NCBI RefSeq assembly: GCF_002288925.2
Contig: NW_022098036.1
Span: 40,393,146-40,457,145 of the forward strand
DNA length: 64,000 nucleotides
Direction of reading: 5' to 3'
From: Delphinapterus leucas
Taxonomy: Eukaryota > Chordata > Mammalia > Artiodactyla > Monodontidae
In this document: positions 49,666-61,435 of the stretch, piece after piece
Numbering within the stretch: the first letter of the stretch is position 1
How the letters are laid out: each line of letters opens with the position of its first letter
The notes under the pieces: model-generated
The model's input: only the letters and a program-made list of their open reading frames with translations
Database searches by the model: none
Told to the model about the DNA's origin: nothing
Program-made: the position numbers and the translations under genes

Positions 49666-51830
49666 CTTTTAATTCTATATATTGTGAGTTTATTTTCAAG
49701 TTAATTTTCTTGTAGTAAAGTCACAATAGATCATTTGAACTTCAGAAACATTTTTTATAGCTTTTTCTAACTTTCTTCCTCTATTTATTTATTCTTACTT
49801 TCTTTCAAAAAAATAACAGTCAGCAAGTGACACTAGTTTCTCCTTCAAGGATCTCATAATCAGTGTAAAAAATAGATTAATAAATAAAGTTATATTTTGA
49901 TAAGTTCCTGATTATGATGTATGTATTATACAAATTGTTATTTACATTTATTTATCAACTTTTTAGAGGAGTAATTATCAAAAAGAATTACCTAGCCAGT
50001 TCTGTTTCCAATAGGCAATCTTAATTCTTGGAGAAATTAACAACTATTTCAGAAAAGTGAAAACCAAGATTGCTTTGGAAAATATTTGTGGATCCCATGA
50101 TTATAACTGCTCTAATCTGTGAAATATGCTCTTTAAAAAGCTGAAGACTATCAATGTGCATGAAGGGAAAATAGCACGCATTTTTTTATCTCTTCAACAA
50201 ATATTTATTAGGAAGCTACTATGTTCAGTGATTCACTAAATAAATGCAGTGGTTCACCAAAGGAGAAATGATAAATATACGCTCAAAGTATTGATATAAC
50301 TATTATCCTGAGAAGTAAATTTAGATGTTGAAGCAGACTTTGAGTAGTTCTTAAACTAAGGTTTAACTGTTAAAAATAGTATTTGTTTGCTATTTTACTT
50401 TAAGTGTATGGTATGCTATTCAGTTGTGTACAGCCAAATCATGAAACTAAAGATATTAATAGGACCTGATTGATATTTGTGGTATTCTTAAATTGCTCTC
50501 ATTATTATAAAATATTAATATCCCTGAGGTTGAATTTATAACTTGGAAAATATTTTGTGAGATTATAATTGAGATTTTTCTAATACCATCTTAGTATGGT
50601 ATCATAACCTTACCAAGTCATGGATTAATCATGAATTTTTATATTTCTCTATTAATTTATCAATATTTTAATTGATTTTTACATACACCATTTTCCTTAG
50701 TGTCTTTGTATTTTTGTTGAGGCTGTCTCTTCCATCTTCATAGTTTTCTCAGTGAATCTGGAGATCATCTGTTCTTTAAGGTTGAGGGCATAGATTTCAC
50801 ATGGTTCATGAATACTGATTTAAAGATTCCAGCCCATATTGATCAATTCATATTTTGATCTCTCATTTTTAAAGTGAAAATCATGGCCCCAAATTAATAA
50901 TTCTCTTATAATTTTATATTAAAGAGTTATTGATTCAACAGATTGTAAATTTTGAGTTATATACAGAGCAGTTAAAGAATCAATGTATTAATTAAGTTGT
51001 TTTCATACCAATTTATACTTCATTTTTAATTGCTATTAATGATGATCTGGGTTTTTTAATATTCCAAGAAGGAGCACAATTTTTTTTTTTAATTAAAAAA
51101 ATTTTTTTTTTGGTTTAACTACATACAATAAAAATTTTTCGTATGCAAAAAATTTGAGAAGCAAAGGGGTGGACAGTATTGGTTGTAACGGACCATTATT
51201 TGTTACAAAAGCTTTTATAGTTAATAAAAATCCTTATCTTCAGAGTTGAAAGAAGTAATGACAGGAATGAATAAAGAAAAATGTATAAAAGTGTTTAACA
51301 GAAATGTGAAGTGAAGTAGAATAACATTCAATATCCCTTGTAATCAAAGATTTGTGTATCTGTGTGTTTAAAATCCTTGCAAACGGCTAGAATCCATTAC
51401 TGCTAAGGGGTGAAGAAACTGCATGAGTTAAATCAACTCCAACTTTGTGTCTAAAGCCACAGAGTTCTTGGCAATCATTCCTCCAAGAATTCTGCTTCCT
51501 GAAAGTGGAAGCAGCATGGGATTGGAACTGTTTTGCACAGATTGGTCATAGCATTGTAAAGGGTAATGGAAAAACAACCCAGCCCATGCAGGACACCTGC
51601 TTGGGGAAGGGGGCAGAGGAGACAGCCGGCTGGAAGGCCACCTGCCAATGCACAAGCTGCCCATTACCGTGGCTCCTTCTGGTAAATCACAGCACCAGCA
51701 GAATGAATGCTGATCACCTCAGCTTGCATGTTGGAATGCCCACCCACGTGCGCGGTCAGAGACTCCACTCCAAGAAAACACACGGGTCCACTGATTGCTA
51801 CTCAGGGACCAAACACCAGCTTAAAAGTGA
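49666..51830. other. Unassigned DNA
   Basis: No gene recognised. caacaaatatttattaggaa near 50197 looks like a scrap of L2/MIR. A symmetrical T/A tract lies near 51080-51110. The 51445-51930 ORF runs into MER5A and is not accepted as a gene. Confidence 0.4.
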
Positions 51831-51834
51831 GAGG

Positions 51835-51990
51835 TTCAGAGAAGAAGCACTGGCATTACCTAACAGCTTGTTAGAAATGCATATTCATGGGCCCAATGTA
51901 CTGAATCAGAATCAGTGGAAAAGGGGCTAAGAAATTGTGTTTTAGCAAGCTCTCGAGGTGATTCTTACACACATTAAAGTTTGAGAACAA
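51835..51990 (+). mobile_element. MER5A-like hAT element
   Basis: aacagcttgttagaaatgca at 51861, tactgaatcagaatcagtgg near 51899, and aggtgattcttacacacatt then aaagtttgagaac, in the expected MER5A order. About 155 bp, non-autonomous. Confidence 0.88.
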
Positions 51991-52404
51991 ATGATGCAAA
52001 AGAAACCCAAAGCAGACTGACCCTGCATTTCTGCCCCCTGTGCATAAGGGCCTGACTCTGACCATAAAATCATAAAAGGGTTAGTAGTTTCAAAACGATA
52101 GAAACTAAGAAAATACCAAAAATAAACCTACCATCTATCAGCCTCTCGCATCTAAATATGAATGAACAGAGTCAATTTTTTATATATTTGCTTAATTTTG
52201 AGTGAGCCAAGATCTTTATGCCATTGGAAAAAAGGAAATTCATTTATTTACTAGAATGGCACTACAAACTCACGTTTGCAGCAAAATAATCAAACCACTA
52301 TCCATCGAGATACAGGAAAAAAATAAATGCACAGATTTAAGGATATTTGCTTCTCTTGAACTTTAGTAGCGGAAGGAGGGCTGTTCGCATGCCCCAGAGA
52401 GCAC

Positions 52405-52828
52405 TTATGCAACAGTACTCTGGGGGACCTGGGGACCTGGTGCCTGGGCCTTCAAGAACTCCTCGAGTTGTTCCATGTTCTCAGCTCGGGCGCGCTGCTC
52501 CCGGTGACTCGACGCCAGGCTCAGGAGCACGCTCTTCACCCGGCGCTGGACAGCTGGCCGCCCGAAGACGGTGATTTCCACCAACTTCCCGGCGTGAACT
52601 GCGTCCACCGTCAGCAGGGCCTGGCTCATCCACTCCATTTCCGGAACTCACGGCTCGGTCTGGGCCGAAGATCGAGTCGGTCAGCCACGCCTCCAAAGAA
52701 AACACCAGCGGGTTCTTCAGCTCCTGCGCAGGAAACCACCACGGCCGGGAGCGAATCCGTGGCGGCGGAAGTGGGAACCCCAGCAGCCCGTCCCCCCGGG
52801 CCTCGGTGGCGCCCGTGTTGTCGACCAT
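52405..52828 (-). pseudogene. OOEP: Processed pseudogene of OOEP (oocyte-expressed protein)
   Basis: OOEP (FLOPED) is a KH-like-domain protein of the oocyte subcortical maternal complex. The minus strand starts [14 protein letters not shown] (ATG complement at 52826-52828), continues [37 protein letters not shown], then shifts frame to [39 protein letters not shown] and ends in VA-stop at 52405-52407, as in known OOEP proteins. One extra base near 52647 causes the shift, after which the remaining frame is open. The span of 424 bp (141 codons plus one base) with no intron contrasts with the multi-exon parent gene, which indicates retrocopying. It is GC-rich against AT-rich flanks. No poly(A) tail or TSD was found, so they may have decayed or lie further out. 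No evidence for expression. Confidence 0.88.
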
Positions 52829-53949
52829 GCTCGAACCGACAGCCACAATTATTTTAATTTCTTAAGTTTTACTTTGAAGAGTAATTAATTTCAGCTTTAT
52901 TCCTTTAGCAGTAAACAATAAATGTCTACAATATATGATTATTATGATAGGTTTTGGATTGTAGCTTGGGTTAATCCAGCAACATGACTAATAAACCTGT
53001 CAAATTTTAACATGAAAAGTTTGTGAGCTAGTTGAACTAGGTGGTGGTTGAATTGAAAGATGATTTAATTTAAAAAGTTGTGTCATAGGAAAAAGGGAAT
53101 ATAAATGCAAATTCAGAATATAAATTTCACATGCATATACATTTACACAGCAGGTGTAAATACAAACACACACACACACACACACACACACTTCTAACCA
53201 ATCATCAACACACTCAACTTATCCAGTGACTCATTGTGTATAGATAATTGGAAAGAGATTAGTAAGTATATTTATCTTTTAATATAAATTGATTATATAT
53301 TTATACTTATACTCTAATAAGTTCAAAATTGCATGGAGATTTATTCCACAGTTAGATACCACTTATAACAGCATAATCACTCATGGACCTTTCTAAGAAA
53401 TATTTCTCAGAAAGATTTGTATTATTCCTACTATTATATTACTTATAGCAATTTTTAGCTTGCATCTGTTAGATATGGATAAAGATTCCATATTTATTTT
53501 TAAAGTATATCGATAATATTTCATTGTTAACAATCATGTCCATAATCTGCATTGAAAATCCTTGTTTTTCATGAATCATTGTTCATGCAACAATATAAAA
53601 TACATTTATTTAGTACATAATTTGTACAAGCAACTCTGGGGTATAATAGAAATAGAAGAAAATTATAAGTTTTGAGCAAAGATAAAGGATATATTTTTGA
53701 AATCTAAATAGTACTACAGAATGAATTAAAATTTAAATTCTTCCTAGCTCTATTTGTAGCATAAAGTCTCCAGACTCAGATTAAACAGTTGTGCTGCTTC
53801 TACAATATAAGATTTCCCACCATAATAGAAAGTGGGAGATTTTACTATTACAGACATATTCTGAACAATTTAATACAAATACCTTAATTTATGTCAAGCA
53901 CTGTCTGAAATCCATCTGATAAACATGATACCCTTTAAAAAATTATCCA
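52829..53949. other. Unassigned AT-rich DNA
   Basis: Nothing recognised apart from the CA microsatellite at 53166-53191. Confidence 0.4.
53166..53191 (+). repeat. (AC)13 microsatellite
   Basis: Pure CA-repeat tract. Confidence 0.97.
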
Positions 53950-53958
53950 AAAATTCCA

Positions 53959-54362
53959 TACCGTTTGCAGCTATATCGATGAACCTAGAGATGATCATAC
54001 TAAGCAAAGTCAGAACAGAAAGACAAATACCATATGATATCACTTATATGTGGAATCTAAAATATGACACAAATGTACTTATCTATGAAACAGAAACAGA
54101 TTCACAGACATAGAGAACAGATTTGTGGTTGCCAAGGAAGTGGGAGGTGGTGACGGTTGGAGTGGGAATTTGGGGTTAGCAGGTGCAAACTAGTGTATAT
54201 AGGATGGATGAACAACAAAGTCCCACTGTATACAACAGGGAACTATATTCAATATGCTGTGATAAACCATAATGGAAAAGAATATATATATGTACATCTG
54301 AATCACTTTACTGTATACCAGAAACTAACACAAAATTGTAAGTCAACTATGCTTCAGTTTTT
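53959..54362 (+). mobile_element. L1 3' end, 5'-truncated
   Basis: It has gatatcacttatatgtggaa near 54035, ggttgccaaggaagtgggag near 54128, ctgaatcactttactgtata near 54297 and a cttcag-T end. The 9-bp duplication aaaattcca (53950-53958, 54363-54371) brackets it. This UTR subtype matches the nested copy at 23142. Confidence 0.82.
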
Positions 54363-54371
54363 AAAATTCCA

Positions 54372-55454
54372 CATTCAAAGCATTAAAAACCCACTAATAA
54401 AATCAGTAGCTATTAAACCATAGTGCACACTGGGTCTGTATATTCCTAAATTTTAGTACTGACTTAGTTATGCTTAGCATTAAGTAATCAGTTTTGAGTT
54501 GTGTTAAATATTTAGACTTCATCACCACCAAATCATTTTTGAAAGGGAATGCAGAACTCTTTTGCAAATCATGGAGTCCTGTAGGACTTCAAAGGTATTT
54601 GAAAGTGAAAAAGACGTTGAGAATGGCAGTTCAGCAATGAGTACATGATATGCTTTACCCTGTGGCTCAATCAAATATTGGAGAAAACCTTAAAGGCTGA
54701 GGTAAGATGTTTACTGCCTGGAGTAGGACACTCTGATATTAAGCCCAATTATTAACCTTGTTCTGTATTTTCTACCTTCTTGCAAAACTTGTGCAGTGCC
54801 AGTCAACATCAATCCTTGTGGAAACTCTGTAGAATCTGCTGAAAAATCCCAAAGAATATAAATTTCTTTGAAAAGATTGACAAGGCCATATCACATTATG
54901 ATTTAGAGCCAAATGATTTAAGCCTTTGCATTTTCATGAACTTCTAGTGGTTGACAATAACACACTAAAATGATTGAAGTGCTGTGAGGGAAATAAAAAT
55001 CTTGCAGTGCTAGGGGAGGAGTGATGTATATATTAACTATTTCTTGGTTCTTACCACTATCCTAAAAATTTTGATCAGCTTTAAAAAATAAATGAAGGCT
55101 ACTGGTTTTTGGGTTTTTTTTCTTTTTCCTTTTTTTTGAGCAGTAGCTCTCTTAATACTGCTGCTACTCTAGAAGTTGAAGAAACAGTTTTGCTGGGCTC
55201 TTAAAAATTATGACTATTGGCTAGGGTAGAAACATACCTTTTACATTTTTCATATAAATATTTAAGCAATAAATGACAAAAACCTACGTAATTTCATCTA
55301 GTCATTTCCTGAGGTAGGTAGAGTTTTTGTTTGCTCTTCTGTGGTTCAGAATCAAAAAGGGTGACTGGATATCTTACTTACTCAGGATCAAAAGGTAGAA
55401 TTTGTACCTTGTCACCCTGTGGCTATCAGATGCCTAAGTATAAAGTAAATTTTG
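54372..55454. other. Unassigned DNA
   Basis: No recognised gene or repeat. Confidence 0.4.
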
Positions 55455-55880
55455 TAGCCATCAAGATGGTGGAGTAGAAAGATTCTGAGCTCACTTCCTC
55501 CCCACAGGTACCCCCAAATTAAAACTACTTACAGAGCAGCTATCTCTGAAAACAACCCAAAGACTAGCAGAAGATTTTCTACAATTAAAGATATAAAGGA
55601 GCCACAAGAATATGGGTAGAAGGGACAGAAATGCAGTTTAGTCAGAACCCACATTCCCAGGATGGGGACCCACATAGCCAATGTTGGGACTCACAAGTGG
55701 GTCACGATTGCAGAGGTCCTCCCCAAGGGGTGAGGGGTCCTAGCCTCACATCGGACTCCCCAGCCTGAGGGTCCTGCATGAGGAAGAGTAGCCCCCAAAA
55801 CATTTGACTTTGAAAGTCATCAGGGGTTACACTTACCTCTTACCTCTGGAGAGCCAGAGGGATATAGAAAACTGAGATCC
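55455..55880 (+). mobile_element. Old L1 5' UTR fragment (3'-truncated)
   Basis: Begins with catcaagatggtggagtaga, the typical L1 5' start with YY1-like AAGATGG (55463-55472), then leader-like text (cacttcctccccacaggtac; gggtcacgattgcagaggtc; gcctgagggtcctgcatgag). It stops before any ORF1, so it is an orphan 5' end, the reverse of usual truncation. Confidence 0.75.
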
Positions 55881-56553
55881 TCTCTTTGTTGTTACGTTGT
55901 TCATCTGAATGTCCAGTTCCACCTCAACCAATTTTCTAATAATTTTAACTCCAATTAATAAAACGTGCCTGAATGAATTATATTGTTAGAGTTGTATATT
56001 GATAATTTTCTAATTTCATCATTTCTTGCACATTTATTTGCTAGCTATTTTTCCGTATAAGTCTATTTTTCCCTTAACAGCTTGGAACATTTGGTTACCA
56101 TGAAACACAATTCCTGCTGGAAATGTAGACTATGTTAAATTTTTTTCTTTTTTTTTGTTTTTCAAAGTAAAACTTTGGTTATAAGTCATCTTAGGTGAGG
56201 AGAAAGGTACTTTTTGGGCAGTCTCTTTGTGAAGATCATTTTAAGCTTCCAAATATTCATAGATTTGTAGTGTTTCAATCAACTACAATCCTTGTTCTTT
56301 TGATTCTCAAATTGTCAGTTTTTCCATTCTGGGTCCCTTGAAGTTGGCTCATGGGTTCGTTTATTATGGCCCAATTAATCTTGAAAAGCTTCCTTGTTTT
56401 CTGTCACAATAAGCTATCCCAAGCTCTTGTTCTTTTCCTTACCAAAACCTACTATTTTTAGCTGTAGATGGTTTTGCAGTTCACAATGTGACTTTAGAGG
56501 TATTAATTAATTGCAAGGAAATATAGTGTCTAAGCCATTTAAATGTTCAGAGC
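55881..56553. other. Unassigned DNA
   Basis: Nothing recognised. Confidence 0.4.
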
Positions 56554-56572
56554 AAGAAATGTGTATGTTTAG

Positions 56573-56783
56573 GTCTTTCCTGGTGGCACAGTGGTTGAGA
56601 GTCCGCCTGCTGATGCAGGGGACATGGGTTCGTGCCCCGGTCCGGGAAGATCCCACATGCCGCGGAGCGGCTAGGCCCCTGAGCCATGGCCGCTGAGCCT
56701 GCGCGTCCGGAGCCTGTGCTCCACAACGGAAGAGGCCACCACAGTGAGAGGCCCGCGTACCACAAAAACAACAACAACAAAAA
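56573..56783 (+). mobile_element. Cetacean CHR-type SINE with 19-bp TSD
   Basis: Head gtctttcctggtggcacagt, B-box-like ggttcgtgccc, body gagccatggccgctgagcct, and an (AAC)n-A tail. The exact TSD aagaaatgtgtatgtttag lies at 56554-56572 and 56784-56802, the cleanest in the window. Both apparent ORFs are SINE translations. Confidence 0.97.
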
Positions 56784-56802
56784 AAGAAATGTGTATGTTT
56801 AG

Positions 56803-57195
56803 AATTCATGTTTTTAATATTTCCTGTTCAGTTTTAGCATACAACATAACTACTTCGATTTTATAATTTTATTTTTTCTTTTACTGAAACTATTGATTGA
56901 CAGTATCGACTTATTTATTCTCTCCTACAATGTACAAAATATATCAATTCCTACACACCTAAACACTGGAAATTAAAAATGCAAAATGACGGTAAAAATT
57001 ATTGGGTTTTTTTGTCCTTAGAATACAACCTACTAAACATGTAAAATTATAGTACTGTCTCATATGCAAAGAATAATTTCCCTGGTTTAGTTTCTCATTT
57101 GTTACATAGTTAGTTTCATTCATTTTGGGGAATTCTTTTCTATTTAAAGGATTTCTTTATGTTTGGATTTTTACCAATTGAATGGTTGAGAAATG
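56803..57195. other. Unassigned AT-rich DNA
   Basis: No gene or repeat recognised between the SINE and the L1. Confidence 0.4.
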
Positions 57196-58408
57196 TTGTT
57201 TTTTTTAAATATCTTTATTGGAGTATAATTGCTTTACAATGGTGTGTTAGTTTCTGCTTTATAACAAGGTGAATCAGTTATACATATACATATGTTCCCA
57301 TATCTCTTCCCTCTTGTGTCTCCCTCCCTATCCCACCTCTCTAGGTGGTCACAAAGCAAGGAGCTGATCTCCCTGTGCTATGCGGCTGATTCCCACTAGC
57401 TATCTATTTTACATTTGGTAGTGTATATATGTCCATGCCACTCTCTCAATTCATCCCAGCTTACCCTTCCCCCTCCCCGTGTCCTCAAGTCCATTCTATG
57501 TGTCTGCGTCTTTAATCCTGTCCTGCCCGTAGGTTCTTCAGAACCATTTTTTTTTTCCTTAGATTCCATATATATGTGTTAGCATATGGTATTTGTTTTT
57601 CTCTTTCTGACTTACTTCACTCTGTATGACAGACTCTAGGTCCATCCACCTCACTACAAATAACTCAATTTCATTTCTTTTTATGGCTGAGTAATATTCC
57701 ATTGTATATATGTGCCACATCATCTTTATCCTTTCATCTGTTGATAGACACTTAGGTTGCTTCCATGTCCTGTTTATTGTAAATAGAGCTGCAATGAACA
57801 TTTTGGTACATGACTCTTTTTGAATTATGGTTTTCTCAGGGTATATGCCCAGTAGTGGGATTGCTGGGTCGTATGGTAGTTCTATTTTTAGTGTTTTAAG
57901 GAACCTCCATACTGTTCTCCATAGTGGCTGTATCAATTTACATTGCCACCAACAGTGCAAGAGGGTTCCCTTTTCTCCACACCCTCTCCAGCATTTATTG
58001 TTTGCAGATTTTTTGACGATGGCCATTCTGACTGGTGAGAAGTGATACCTCATTGTAGTTTTGATTTGCAATTCTCTAATGATTAGTGATATTGACCATT
58101 CTTTCATGTGTTTGTTGGCAATCTGTATATCTTCTTTGGAGAAATGTCTGTTTAGGTCTTCTGCCCATTTTTGGATTGGGTTGTTTGTTTTTTTGATATT
58201 GAGCTGCATGAGCTGCTTGTAAATTTTGGAGATTAATCCTTTGTCAGTTGCTTCATTTGCAAATATTTTCTCCCATTCTAAGGGTTGTCTTTTGGTCTTG
58301 TTTATGGTTTCCTTTGCTGTGCTAAAGTTTTTAAGTTTTATTAGGTCCCATTTGTTTATTTTTATTTCCATTTCTCTAGGATGTGGGTCAAAAAGGATCT
58401 TGCTTTTA
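57196..58408 (-). mobile_element. 5'-truncated L1 with a 270-codon ORF2 end still open
   Basis: 1.2 kb antisense L1. The 3' UTR runs 57196-57558 with aatatctttattggagtata at its tail. ORF2 from 58371 to 57559 is uninterrupted for its last 270 codons (starts [16 protein letters not shown], ends THIYGI-stop), holding the C-terminal Cys-rich region ([18 protein letters not shown]). The missing upstream ORF2 makes it inert. I found no matching TSD at 57195/58409; the right side abuts another old L1, so an insertion-deletion or L1-L1 recombination is possible. Confidence 0.93.
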
Positions 58409-58950
58409 ATTTTTAGTTCTCATACTACAGCTGAGTTTGAGCACCTTTTCATATGTTTAATATTATTTGTACTTCTTTCAATGAATTTCTATAAATATCA
58501 AATATCTTTTTTTGTATTGGGCTATTATCTTCTACATCTCTAGCTCTGTTTATTTGGGAATGATTAGCTTTTTGTCTGTGATATAAATGGTAAATATTGT
58601 TTCCAAGATAGTCATATAGGCTTTGATATATCAATATTTCATTCTTTTGGCAATGTAGAAATTTTGACTCAGCTAATCAAATTAATTTTTTTTTCCTAAT
58701 GGCTTCTGGACTTTGAGACCTAGTTACAGAGACCATATCCACTCCAGGTTTTAAAGGATTTGATCCATGTTTTGTTTTACTAGTTGCGTGACTTTATTTA
58801 TTTTACATTGTGCTGGATCTGGGTGGAATTTATCGTGGTTTATAATATGTGGATCAAATTTATGTTTTCCCAAATGGCTATCCAGTAGTTGCAAAATTAT
58901 TTATTAAAAAGTTCTTTAACCCAGTGATTTGAGATGTATTGACCATGACC
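58409..58950 (-). mobile_element. Very old L1 ORF2 C-terminal fragment
   Basis: The reversed L1 ORF2 end is recognisable in gagcaccttttcatatgttt near 58438 and ccaaatggctatccagtagt near 58870. No open frame; borders approximate. Confidence 0.55.
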
Positions 58951-59254
58951 TTGCTCAGTACTCCATACTGCCTATCCAAATGAGGATGATATACTAGCCA
59001 CGAATTTTAATAGTTGAAATTAAAAATAATTAACATTTTAAACTCAAATCCCAGAATTACACAAATGGACAAATTTCCAACCATAGTAGATTTTTGACCT
59101 ATTTCTTTCAGTCCTTAGAAATTCTGGTACATATACACACACATTTAAAAGACATGAATATTTTAAGATGCAAAAATTATTTTTTGCAGGTGAAGAGGTG
59201 GAATATGTTGGGGTTATTTTTCCTCCACTTAATGCATTTGGGTACAATTTTATT

Positions 59255-59603
59255 CTTTTTTTATAAATTTATTTATTTTTGGCTGTGCTGGGTCTTCGTT
59301 ACTGTGCATGGGCTTTCTCTAGTTGCAGCAAGTGGGGGCTACTCTTTGTTGCGGTGTGCTGGCTTCTCATTGCAGTGGCTTCTCTTGTTGCGGAGCACGG
59401 ACTCTACACATGCAGGCTTCAGTAGTTGTGGCACGCGGGCTCAGTAGTTGTGGCTCATGGGCTCTAGAGCGCAGACTCAGTAGTTGTGGCACACGGGCTT
59501 AGTTGCTCTGTGGCATGTGGGATCTTCTTGGACCAGGGCTCGAACCCGTGTCTCCTGCATTGGCAGGTGGATTCTTAACCACTGCGCCGCCAGGGAAGTC
59601 CCT
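59255..59603 (-). mobile_element. Longer CHR-family SINE, antisense
   Basis: Tail side ataaatttatttatttttgg, body with repeated 'cagtagttgtgg' words, and head with cgaacccgtgtctcctgcat and ccagggaagtccct. Same subtype as 31675-32005 but more diverged; no TSD found. An ORF at 59094-59447 runs into it by chance. Confidence 0.92.
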
Positions 59604-61015
59604 GAAAATAGTTTTAAGGAGTAAATATAGATTAAAAATAAAATGCACACTGGCCACACTTCAATAACTTCTAATTGCACTGTTAAACTAATATTCTTGA
59701 AGGACTTTCTATGAAAGTCATTTAATTCTTAGTTGCCATTTGCTAAAATTAGGTAATAGGGTAAATCATTTAAAAAGGGAACCTCTATTTCTTCAAAATC
59801 TTATCAGTGAAGGACTAGGTAGCCTTGATGTCAAGTTTTCTTGTTTTTATCAGTCAATATTATATCTGGTTTTATGGGATAATTTTTAAATTGATCTTTC
59901 AACTTTAATATTTATGGTCTTAGTGAAATAGATCTCAATTGGAATATAATCAAGTGGGCATTTTATTATTAAGGAATTAGCTGAGGGGGAGTTATAATTT
60001 TTTTTTCTTGAGATTTAAGAGAACATGATCAATTTTCCAAAGGAATTAAGAGAAAACATCAGGCTGGCATGTTCCAAGAATGCTATGTTCTTTTGTGTAC
60101 TGGGATTATAAGCATAAAGTAACATCTATTTGCAAAAAGATGCATTGGAACAATGCCTCTCTGAATTTTGCACTCAAGTTCATAGGAAAGCTATTAGTAC
60201 TAATTCTAAGTTGAGGAACTGATAAACGGAAAAATTAAAATCTATCTCTAGCATCTGAACAAGTATTCTGATAGAAAATCTAACATCCATACAAAACTGT
60301 GGGATTTATAGTGCATACTCATGAGTATAAAAAAAGACTTGATACTTTGTTTTCTCTTATTCTGTAACTTTAAAAAGTAAATGTGAAATCTTTATGTTTC
60401 CAAACATTACATAAATAAATGATTTGTATTTTCAGGTAAGGTACAGCCCTGTAGGTTCATGAGAGATACAGTTTATCATTTCAAGTTTTAGAAGGCAAAG
60501 TAAGGTCATAATGCTTCTTTAAAAAATCTTGTTTATTGTGGTGAATCAAAGACAAATATTATTGTAAATATTTGCTGAGACTTCTGACTTCAAGGCAATT
60601 TGAGGAAATGAGATAGATATGTATATAACTATTTGTAATCCGTTGCAGAATAAGAGAAAAACAATGGAAATGTGACTACAAAAAATGGAATATTTGATAA
60701 TCACTGTTGAACATAAAGGAAGACTTTATAGACATGACATTTTACTTGGTCTTTGATACCTAAGTTGGATTTCAAAAGCTGAAAATGAGAGAGTGTGTGT
60801 TTGTGAAGAGGAGAAAGGGTTGGGTTCCTGCATCAGGCATATAAACAGGATATGTTGGAAAAGGGAGAATATTTCAATCTGAAAAACAGATCAAGCAAAG
60901 ACATGGAGATAGGAAAGTTGAGGATGTAATTCCAGGGAAGTATGCTACATTTGTTTTGACCACAAACAGAGATATGAAGAAATATGGAGAATCTTTTAAG
61001 CCTATAAATGAGAAT
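59604..61015. other. Unassigned DNA
   Basis: No gene or repeat recognised. Confidence 0.4.
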
Positions 61016-61018
61016 TCA

Positions 61019-61132
61019 GGGACTTCCCTGGTAGTCCAGTGGTTAAGACTCCACACTTCCACTGCAGGGGCCACGGGTTCGATCCCTGGTCAGGGAACTA
61101 AGATCCCGCATGCTGCGCAGAGTGGCAAAAAA
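61019..61132 (+). mobile_element. Short tRNA-Glu-like SINE (CHR-1/ancestral type)
   Basis: About 110 bp with a strong tRNA-like head: cttccctggtagtccagtgg (A-box side) and ggttcgatccctgg (B box), then ctgcgcagagtggc and a short A-rich tail. It lacks the long body of the other SINEs, so it is an older or shorter subtype. The agaatt at 61011 and after the tail may be a degraded TSD. Confidence 0.85.
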
Positions 61133-61177
61133 ATAAAAGAGAGAGAGAGAATTTATTGATCTTGAAAGTTTACTTTA

Positions 61178-61193
61178 TTATTATTATTATTGT
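61178..61193 (+). repeat. (TTA)n microsatellite
   Basis: Short TTA-repeat run. Confidence 0.7.
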
Positions 61194-61234
61194 AAATATA
61201 GAGATCTCAGAGTGTATTAGTTGGAGTTCTCCAG

Positions 61235-61318
61235 AGGAACAGAACTAATAGGATGTGTATATATTATACACACCCACACATACATATATAACTATATGTA
61301 TATATAGAGAGACAGAGT
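61235..61318. repeat. Possible ancient repeat scrap with TA/CA tract
   Basis: gttctccagaggaacagaac and ctaataggatgtgtatata resemble the start of a dispersed mammalian repeat that I cannot name, followed by a tata/caca tract. Weak. Confidence 0.35.
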
Positions 61319-61319
61319 T

Positions 61320-61435
61320 TTATTATGATAAAACATACATAGCATAAAATCTACAATTTTAACCATTTTAAGTGTACAATTCAGTGGCATTAAGTACATT
61401 CACAATGATGTGTAACCATTACACTATTAGTTGAA
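61320..61435 (-). mobile_element. Old L1 (L1ME-type) 3' UTR scrap, antisense
   Basis: gataaaacatacatagcata, aagtgtacaattcagtggca and atgatgtgtaaccattacac match the same UTR as 24906-25060. Confidence 0.75.

Noticed and set aside
51445..51930. 161-codon plus-strand ORF with Cys residues
   Set aside because: Its last third lies in a MER5A transposon, and no motif, splice site or homologue was recognised.
61024..61095. tRNA-Glu-like sequence
   Set aside because: It has A- and B-box-like parts but no complete cloverleaf, and it is followed by a SINE body and A-rich tail. It is a SINE.
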